Positions 57,582 through 64,000 of a stretch of 64,000 nt of DNA are shown here, one piece after another. The number at the start of each line of letters is the position of its first letter. The stretch's first letter is position 1. The DNA is from Boesenbergia rotunda (lineage: Eukaryota > Streptophyta > Magnoliopsida > Zingiberales > Zingiberaceae). Under the pieces are notes generated by a model. That model was not told the DNA's origin and ran no database searches. It saw nothing but the letters and a program-made list of their open reading frames with translations. A program made the translations under genes and the position numbers. The DNA lies in contig JAGFNQ010010006.1 of NCBI GenBank assembly GCA_024364735.1, positions 1 through 64,000 on the forward strand. Direction: 5' to 3'.

Positions 57582-59851
57582 TGTTGGGACCGGGTGCATG
57601 TTGACAAGGATACGAGTTCGTAAAATTCTAAATTTTTACGTGCAGCGGAAGAATTAGCATAAAATAATTTCTCAAATTATTCTAACCACGTATCTAGCAT
57701 GCAACCTTATGGTGTGTGGACATGATCATAAAATAAAACTTTGCGAAAAAGTAAACAAATTTACTAAGTACCTCACGTAACTCAAAGAAAGGGACGAGAT
57801 CCAACCGTAGCGTCCCTTGGAAGCTCCGCCTCTATTCGCGTCCACGCCGAGTTCTCTTCGGGATGACTTCGCAAAGTCACGAGTTTTGTGCCGACGAGAA
57901 CTACTAGATTCTCTAAAGGCACAACTAGAAAAACAAGAGAAAAGAATGGAAACTAACCAACAAGAATCGGAATCCAAATTCCGGGAAGGAAGGAGATGCG
58001 ATCCGCTTCGTCTTCTTCTTCTTCTTCTTTGGCTTCTACTTGGTGGAGTCGACTCACGCCAACCCTTGGGTTGTGTGAGGTGCGCCAGCCCTAGCTCTCA
58101 AGAAGGGCGCCGGCCCTAAGGGGAAGAGAGGGAGAAGAGAATAAAAGAGAGAGAGAGAGAGGAAGCTACTAATCTCTTGATTACTCAATCGGGATTAAGG
58201 GCTTGCCTTTGGTTCCTTTACATAGTAGCATCTCCCTTGCCAAGTCTCCCTCTTAACGGAATTTTCATAACAAATTTATCCTATAAATTCTCTTATAAAT
58301 TATTCCGTTTAAACCAAGTTTTATTATAACTAATTTTATAATAAAACAAATACTTCTCTCTTTTAATTATGGAATAAAATTTGTATAAAATTTTCTTATC
58401 ATGGATAAATCAATTCATAATTGATTTTATAAATTAAAATTAAACCAATTCATGGTTCATTTTAATTTCCATAAAAAGAATAAATTTCTACAAATTTCTT
58501 TATAAATCTCTTTATATAAATTTCTTTATATATATCAATTTATTTATCCATAATTTATAAAACAAATCGCGCTAGATTTATTTTATTAATTAAACCAATT
58601 AAATTGGTTTATTCCCCTTGTAATGGCCGGCCAAACCAAGAGGGTGGACACCCTCTTTGGCCGGCCAAACCAAGCCGCTTCCATTGCGAATTAAACTCAT
58701 TTAATTCGCCCAATAAGCCTTCAAAAGACTTAGCCATTTTTAGCTTCCATTGCGCCTCTGATAAATTCAAATTCGACTTATTTCTCTTGATCGGAAAATC
58801 CAATTTTCAACTCATTTTAAATCCCTCGGATTACTCATAGTGCGTGTGACTAAATAGGCTTTCGATTTATGTTGGCCGTCTATAATCAACTAATTATAGA
58901 ACGATCATGAGTGGCACCTAGTAGTACATCATGACCCCCAATTAATCGAAAGATCAACGGTTGACCTCAGAAAGAATTCCGAAACCCTTCAGCAGCTCTA
59001 ATGAATCATGCCTCATTCCCTTCACCACCTTATACCCACTTGGTTCAGGACATGGTCTGATTGTGTCAGTCCCCACTAGACTGACTACGTCACACCTAGC
59101 CCAAGTAATGTCTTTCTCGTCCTTTGGATTTCTAATTACTCTCATGTATTTAAGAGACTCATACTCTAAACATGATATGCTCTGGCCAGAGGCTTTAAGT
59201 AACAATCCGACGATAGGCCTGGGTATACATCTCCTCGCATGGAGTGGTGAATCCATTGTAGGCTGTTCAAACATCTTCGGGCACTTCGGCTTATACCCAA
59301 TCATCCTGGGTCCACACCTCCTTGGAGATGCTTGCTTAAGATGTTAAAGTATAAGTCTCCATGACCAAGATGACTTGAACACCGCAAGTCAAAGGAACAT
59401 CGCACTTAAGCTGCAGTAATGACTTCATTGACATATCTTTATAGATAACCATATGAAGTTTTACGGCTAGTCACTCCAATGAACTAGTTCCCTTAACTAG
59501 CATCCATGTTTATCTCTGGACATCCCAATGTCACCAGCCAGTGAGAATCAGCTGATTAGAGAATAACCCATGCTAGTCTCAACAGAATTGATAGTGTCCG
59601 TTTTTATCAATTCATCGACTAGGGATATTTTCAATACTTCACAATTGCACATGTAGAGATAATCACTAGTTGTGATCCCATCACAAATTCTCTTATGCTG
59701 TGAATTATATTGCGGACATTCAGTAGATGAGTTTAAGATCTCAATCAAATACACAATCATGTATACTCAAATAGTGAATTATCATTTATTAAAATAAATG
59801 TTTACAATCATAAGGCGATTGCCTTATGACACTTCTCTCATATCACTAACA
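57582..59851 (-). repeat. 5' LTR of a Copia-type element of another family
   Basis: On the minus strand it runs from TGTTAGTGATATGAGAG to CACCCGGTCCCAACA (2270 bp) and is joined to the PBS. It shares no sequence with the 3' LTR at 50501-51889, so it cannot be that element's original 5' LTR. It contains long AT-rich segments (58260-58590), GGCCGGCC motifs (58624-58665) and leader-like stretches resembling those of the LTR beginning at 62309. The short reading frames in it are not genes. Confidence 0.8.
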
Positions 59852-60305
59852 GTATCTGGCTGATTCGAACGTTGGCTGTAACGGTCGAATCTGAGTGGGA
59901 CCAGGGGCAGTCGAATGGTGACGGCCAGTTTAGACTCGAGCTCTATTTAAATGAGCTCATTTGATGCTTTTCTTTCTTGGCGAAATCTGCTTGGATAGAG
60001 TGGATTAGTAGCCTATTGCCCTCATGTAGTGTCCAGAGCTTGTGGAGTGGTTTCTCCACCCATAAGGAGCTACGTGATCTAGCCGGAGGTGCTCTGGGGA
60101 ATCATCCACCGACGGATTAGGGATCGCCCACCTTACGGGAAGCCGTGGAGTAGGAGTTTATCTCTAAACCACGTAAATCATGAGTGTCTTCTTGTTGTTA
60201 GTTTTATTTTTACTTAGTATATTTTGCTTGTGCACTAACAACGTAGGTAGAAGAATCAAAAAGTGCTATTCACCCCCCCCTATAGTAAACCATATCGATC
60301 TAACA
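59852..60305 (+). repeat. LTR 3'-end remnant, Sirevirus type
   Basis: Ends GCTATTCACCCCCCCCTATAG...CGATCTAACA. It resembles the last part of the element III LTR in layout: a GGATCGCCCACCTTACGGG and GTGGAGTAGGAG segment corresponds to GGATCACCCACCTCACGGG and AAGGAGTAGGGG at about 45480-45520. It is a separate, related copy, and its 5' part is missing. Confidence 0.7.
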
Positions 60306-60419
60306 TAGCGTGCATTGTCTTCGCATCATTTCATACGGATGACTCTTGGCTCCGTAGTAGTTGGATGGGCCATCAGTCATACTCTTGGTGTTGTTGTATA
60401 TGTGTTGGCGATCCTAGGC
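60306..60419. other. Short unique stretch
   Basis: No recognised feature. It leads into the minisatellite. Confidence 0.3.
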
Positions 60420-60790
60420 CCTCTAGTGGTTAAGACAGGTTGTCAGCTGTGTGGTGTTGTTACATGTTGTCGACCCTTGGATCTCTTATGGTTGAGATGG
60501 GTTGTCAGCCGTGTGTCTGGTGTTGTTGCTTGTTGTCGACCCTTGGCTCCCTATTGGTTGAGACAGGTCGTCAGCCATGTCTTTGGTGTTATTGCTTGTT
60601 ATCAACCCTTGGCTCCCTGGTAGTTTCGGCAGGTCATCAGCCTTGTCTCTAGTGTTGCGCATGTTGTCGACCCTTAGCTACCTAGTGGTTGAGACGGGTC
60701 GTCAACCATGTCTTTGGTATTGTCGCATGCTTTCGACCCTTGGTTTCTTGGTGGTTGAGACGGGTCATCTGTCATGTCTTGGTTTTCCTG
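60420..60790. repeat. ~72-bp minisatellite (GTCGACCCTTGG / CGGGTCGTCAGCCATG)
   Basis: About five diverged units, each with TTGTCGACCCTTGGCTCCCT, a GTGGTTGAGACGGGTCGTCA segment and CCATGTCTTTGGTGTTGTTG. The short open frames running through it exist because the unit length is close to a multiple of three. Confidence 0.85.
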
Positions 60791-61020
60791 CATTTCCATA
60801 AGTATTGGGTTTTATAATACATATCCATGAGTGTTTGGCTTCATCTTGCATAGCCACGAGTGCTGGGCTTTATTCTGCATAGTCATGAGTGTTGGGCTTC
60901 AACTTGCATAGTCACAAATGTTAGGCTTTATTTACGTGCCATGAGTGCTTGGCTTTATTTGTTTATTTACAGGCCATTAGTCCTTGGCTTTGTTTAGCTT
61001 ATCTGTATGTCACGAGGGCT
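60791..61020. repeat. ~35-bp minisatellite (GCATAGTCATGAGTGTTGGGCTT)
   Basis: Six to seven diverged units with the theme CATAG(T/C)CA(T/C)GAGTG(T/C)TGGGCTT, immediately next to the 72-bp array. Confidence 0.75.
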
Positions 61021-61860
61021 TAGCTTCCCTGTCACCTATCCACTCAGCAACCTAGTGTAACGGTAGCTAGAGTGCGTACAGATCAAGCTATTGAAACAAA
61101 GGCAAATGATGCAATTGCTGCATTCGGTTGTGTTTCTTGCATTTGGTTTGAGCTATGGATATCGTGTGTGTTAGACATGCGCATATAGGTGGTATATTGC
61201 ATATGGTTTGGTGATCTTACATTGCTTGTGTGGTACGAGCGTACCATTGTGGGTTTTCGAGGTTAGACCTTATTATCTCATAGGTTGGACGAATTCTGGT
61301 ATGTTATTTACTATGAGTTTCAGTTATGTATTTCCTGATACTCCTTTGAGACTATATCCTGGTGATTCTAGACTGTTTGTATAACTTATTACTGTCATGC
61401 ATATCTAAACCTCAATACTTGCAGAGTTCACTCTAACTCACTCCTGTTTCATATGTTTTTGATTTTCAGGTTGATATACTTGGAGTTGCCAAGAGATGAC
61501 TCAATAACCAATCCCTACTCATCAAGATATTCTTAGTTTTTGTCTTGTAGTACAATGTGTACTTTTGTATTTTCTTTTGTCTTGTGGCCTTGTATTGGGA
61601 TTTGTATGTGTTTTGCGTGGTTGTGTGCCTCGGAGGGGCTTGTGTTACTGTTTTATTGTCATAAGTCGTATTGGTATGTAGCTCTGTTGAGTTTGTTATA
61701 TGTTGGTATTGTTTTCTTTGATATTTGTTGTTGTTCCCAACCGTGTGGGTTGTGGTATGTCTGTAGCCATGTTGGCCTTGTACACATGCTCCAAATGGTC
61801 GTCGTAGAAGGGAGATGTTGTTCAATTTTTATCGAATATGAAGCTTCCTGAAGCGTGACA
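61021..61860. other. Unassigned repeat-derived sequence
   Basis: No protein motif or clear transposon end. The T/G-rich frames here are not convincing genes. Confidence 0.3.
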
Positions 61861-62308
61861 ACGTGGCTCTGATAACAACCAACACCGGGTAGGATAGCGA
61901 TTATCCTGCGGGCAACCGAGAAGGGAAGATAGAGTAGAAGAACAAGCAGAGAATCCTCTTACAAACGAAGAGAAATCACCATTCTGTGAATTCACCACAA
62001 TAAGAAAATTTATTATGAATAGGGGATGATTCCCAACATCTAATCAAGATTCTTATTTATACTATAGCCAAAAACCCTAACAAAAGAAAAAATTGCAATT
62101 AAAAGAATTAATTCCAATCTATGAAAAGGGTTTAGACGAAGGAATTAGGGTTCGAAAAATTGGAGGTTATGGTTTCACCAATAATAAACATAGCTTTTCG
62201 AATTTTGGATGCGTAGCCGTAGATAGAGCCTAATTCTAAGACCCGAGTCAAAAGTTATGCCCTTTTGAAGTTTGAAGAGTCATATTGGGCTTCAACATGG
62301 GTTGTGCC
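61861..62308 (-). other. Possible retroelement leader/LTR remnant, minus strand
   Basis: GTGGCTCTGATAACAACCAACACCGGG at 61862-61888 (read in parts) resembles a minus-strand PBS (GCTCTGATACCA with one change) beside an LTR end. It is a weak call: no partner LTR, PPT or coding region was found. Confidence 0.3.
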
Positions 62309-63600
62309 TGTTAGTAGGAGCCCTAGAGCCAATTATGTGATGATTGACTAGAGGCATTATGCATCATATTCTATTATTAATAAAGGCATGTTTGGTTATT
62401 ATACTTACTTTGTATTCTGTGTCGAATGACTAAGTATAATAATGTCCTTGTGTAGTAGGTTCCTATCTACATTATATCGATTGGTTGAATCGATAGTGAA
62501 ATAATGTAGAGAACACTACACTAAATTATTCCTAGTCGAGCATTAATATTCAGGGACAATATTAATGCATAGAGACTACCATGTAGGTCAACTGATGACT
62601 TGAGCTCACAAGTCATGGATATGTGATATCAAGTTGACACATGGGTATACATTAGAGAATGTGTACTGAATGACCCGCCATGAGAAAGTTTCATAGATTG
62701 TCATATGAGTGTCATAGACTTTCTCATGTGACTATTGGTATGAATAGTCCTTAGACCTGAAGTCACTATGGTTCCCTACATAAGGAGTTATGTACTTTGG
62801 TATCGTCAAACATCACCCGTAACAGGGTGGACTATAAAGGCGATCACTGGGTATGTAATGAATTATGCGGAGGGATGTGAGTGATGTAGATGGGATCTAT
62901 CCCTCCCATATGACGGGAATGATATCTGTGGGCCCCTTGATCGAGTAGGACTACTGAAACGCATGGCCATGCTCAGATGAGTCAATATGAGATATTGAGC
63001 TCATTTGTTTGAGTGAGTCTACTCGGCGATCAAGAAACACAAGATTGATTGAGGATGACACGGTCTATGCCTCATTGATCAATCTAGATATCAAGGATAG
63101 AAGGACAAGGTCATACACTATCATAGTCACGGAGGTTTAGTCGGATCTCGACTTTTTCTTGTTACTTGGGTAGTAATGATGCATTGCTAGATGTCGTTCA
63201 TTGTTTGTGTCTAAAGTGTTTAGGCGCATTGTCAACGTCACGAGAGCCTATTGGGTTACACACAAAGGACACAATACTTCGGGAATTCTATTCGGCTGTA
63301 AGGAGCCCGAGTTGGAGAACTCGGGAGTCCGAGCCCGAGTTGGAGAACTCGGGAGTCCGAACTCGAGTTGGGAACTCGGGAGTCCGAGCCCGAGTTGGAG
63401 AACTCGGGGGTCCGAGCCTGAGTTAGGAACTCGGGAGATCTGAGCTCGAGTTGGGAACTCGGGAGCGCAGATCGGGAGCTCGGCGGGCCGAGTCGGAGCT
63501 CGGCGGATCGAGTCGGAGCTCGGCGGATCGGGTCGGAGCTCGACGGATCGGGTCGGCACTCGGCAGGCCGAGTCGGAGCTCGGCGGGTGACGGACCCGAT
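62309..63600 (+). repeat. Start of a Copia-type LTR, right border unclear
   Basis: Begins TGTTAGTAGGAGCCCTAG and resembles the LTR class at 40288 and 57582 in layout: AATAAAGGCATGTTTGG, ATGACTTGAGCTCACAAGTC (a near palindrome) and GTGTACTGAATGACCCGCC. It ends in or beyond the minisatellite at 63295-63590. No PBS is seen before the window edge region, so it may be a solo or truncated LTR. Confidence 0.5.
63295..63590. repeat. GAGTTGGAGAACTCGGGAGTCCGAGCC minisatellite (read in two halves)
   Basis: Two linked arrays: units of about 33-35 bp built from CCGAGTTGGAGAACTCGGG, then units of about 20 bp built from GAGTCGGAGCTCGGCGGATC. Both motifs are hairpin-forming (CCGAGTT...AACTCGG; CGAGCTCG-like). 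Confidence 0.85.
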
Positions 63601-64000
63601 TTAGCTAATTAAAGTTGTCACGAAATGTGTGGATCCGTCAGAATTTATAAATTTATAAATGTGCTGGAAACCCTTTTTGCAATCAAAATATGAAAACGTA
63701 GTAAATGGGCCACAGGTCGTATTTTTCCTCGGGACTAGTTGATGATGTTTGATTCGAGCTCGTGTTTATGTGTCGTTTGTGAATTTAGGTTTCGAATGTG
63801 ATTTGGGTTTTAGGATTAAAATCTGAAATGAAATCGCATGAAATTAAAGGACTTAGCTAATAAGCTAAACAAATGATGGCAATCGACAATTCAATCAATG
63901 GGAAAATTAATCCAACTGATGCAACCATGTCAAATTTGGAATTCAAGATGTTATCTAATCAAATCTGATTTCGACTAGCACTAATGCAAAGGTCTTCTAC
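63600..64000. other. Unassigned sequence at the right edge
   Basis: No recognised gene or repeat. It may belong to the interior of the element whose LTR begins at 62309. Confidence 0.3.

Noticed and set aside
57582..59851. Considered as a solo LTR
   Set aside because: It abuts a primer-binding site one base away and the flanking 5-mers do not match, so it is a 5' LTR with leader.
61466..61851. Frames of 103-119 codons on both strands
   Set aside because: Composition is low-complexity (Thr/Asn/Gln-rich or Phe/Cys-rich) with no motif. Not supported as genes.
1..64000. tRNA, rRNA or other structured RNA genes
   Set aside because: No cloverleaf, rRNA core or snoRNA box set was recognised by eye. 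The only tRNA-like matches are retrotransposon primer-binding sites.

Overview
This window comes from a plant nuclear genome that is large and rich in transposons. The plant signs are a GH17 glucanase gene with introns, clathrin heavy-chain exons, CACTA, hAT-like and Mutator-like elements, and Copia/Sirevirus LTR retrotransposons with the TGGTATCAGAGC primer-binding site. The sequence alone does not fix the species. Only one ordinary gene looks intact: a 384-residue glucan endo-1,3-beta-glucosidase in three exons (7851-10832, + strand), with a MITE in its first intron. At the left edge, 739-2175 holds five exons of a clathrin heavy-chain pseudogene (- strand). It lacks its 5' exons and carries small deletions and a lost splice acceptor. 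An orphan CACTA terminus (ending at 3436) and an LTR fragment (3437-3936) follow it.

The main discovery lies at 12593-31135: one 18.5-kb element bounded by terminal inverted repeats and a perfect 9-bp target duplication, AAAATATTA. A 9-bp duplication is typical of the Mutator superfamily. The element has no transposase. It is built only of repeat modules: A (palindromic CTGAAATGG/CCATTTCAG sequence), B (tandem arrays of a ~158-bp monomer with a perfect hairpin) and C (a diverged version of the B monomer, found inverted at the borders of the B arrays). The modules form three ~5-kb higher-order units in alternating orientation, so the element is two nested giant palindromes. An LTR fragment is the spacer of the first palindrome, and a solo LTR with TSD ATTTT interrupts one B array.

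From 31.9 kb to the right edge the window is nested retrotransposons. A decayed Copia element (31896-40142, +) is interrupted by a hAT-like MITE (33780-34319) and a solo LTR (36337-37935, TSD CTATG). A second decayed Copia element (40288-43670, +) is cut in its RNase H region by a non-autonomous Sirevirus-like element (43671-50500, +). That element is itself broken by a solo LTR (46364-47733) and by a minus-strand Sirevirus (50501 to ~57.5 kb), whose pol is nearly complete but disabled. The minus-strand Sirevirus ends at its 5' side in a PBS and an LTR of a different family (57582-59851), which implies a chimeric or deleted structure. The last 4 kb hold an LTR remnant, three minisatellite arrays and the start of another Copia-type LTR.

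One GC-rich Sirevirus-like LTR family (GGGCGCCC arrays plus a hairpin minisatellite) occurs six times. It links the history of the Mutator-like element to that of the retrotransposon cluster. Apart from the glucanase, every coding region in the window is a transposon relic or a pseudogene.
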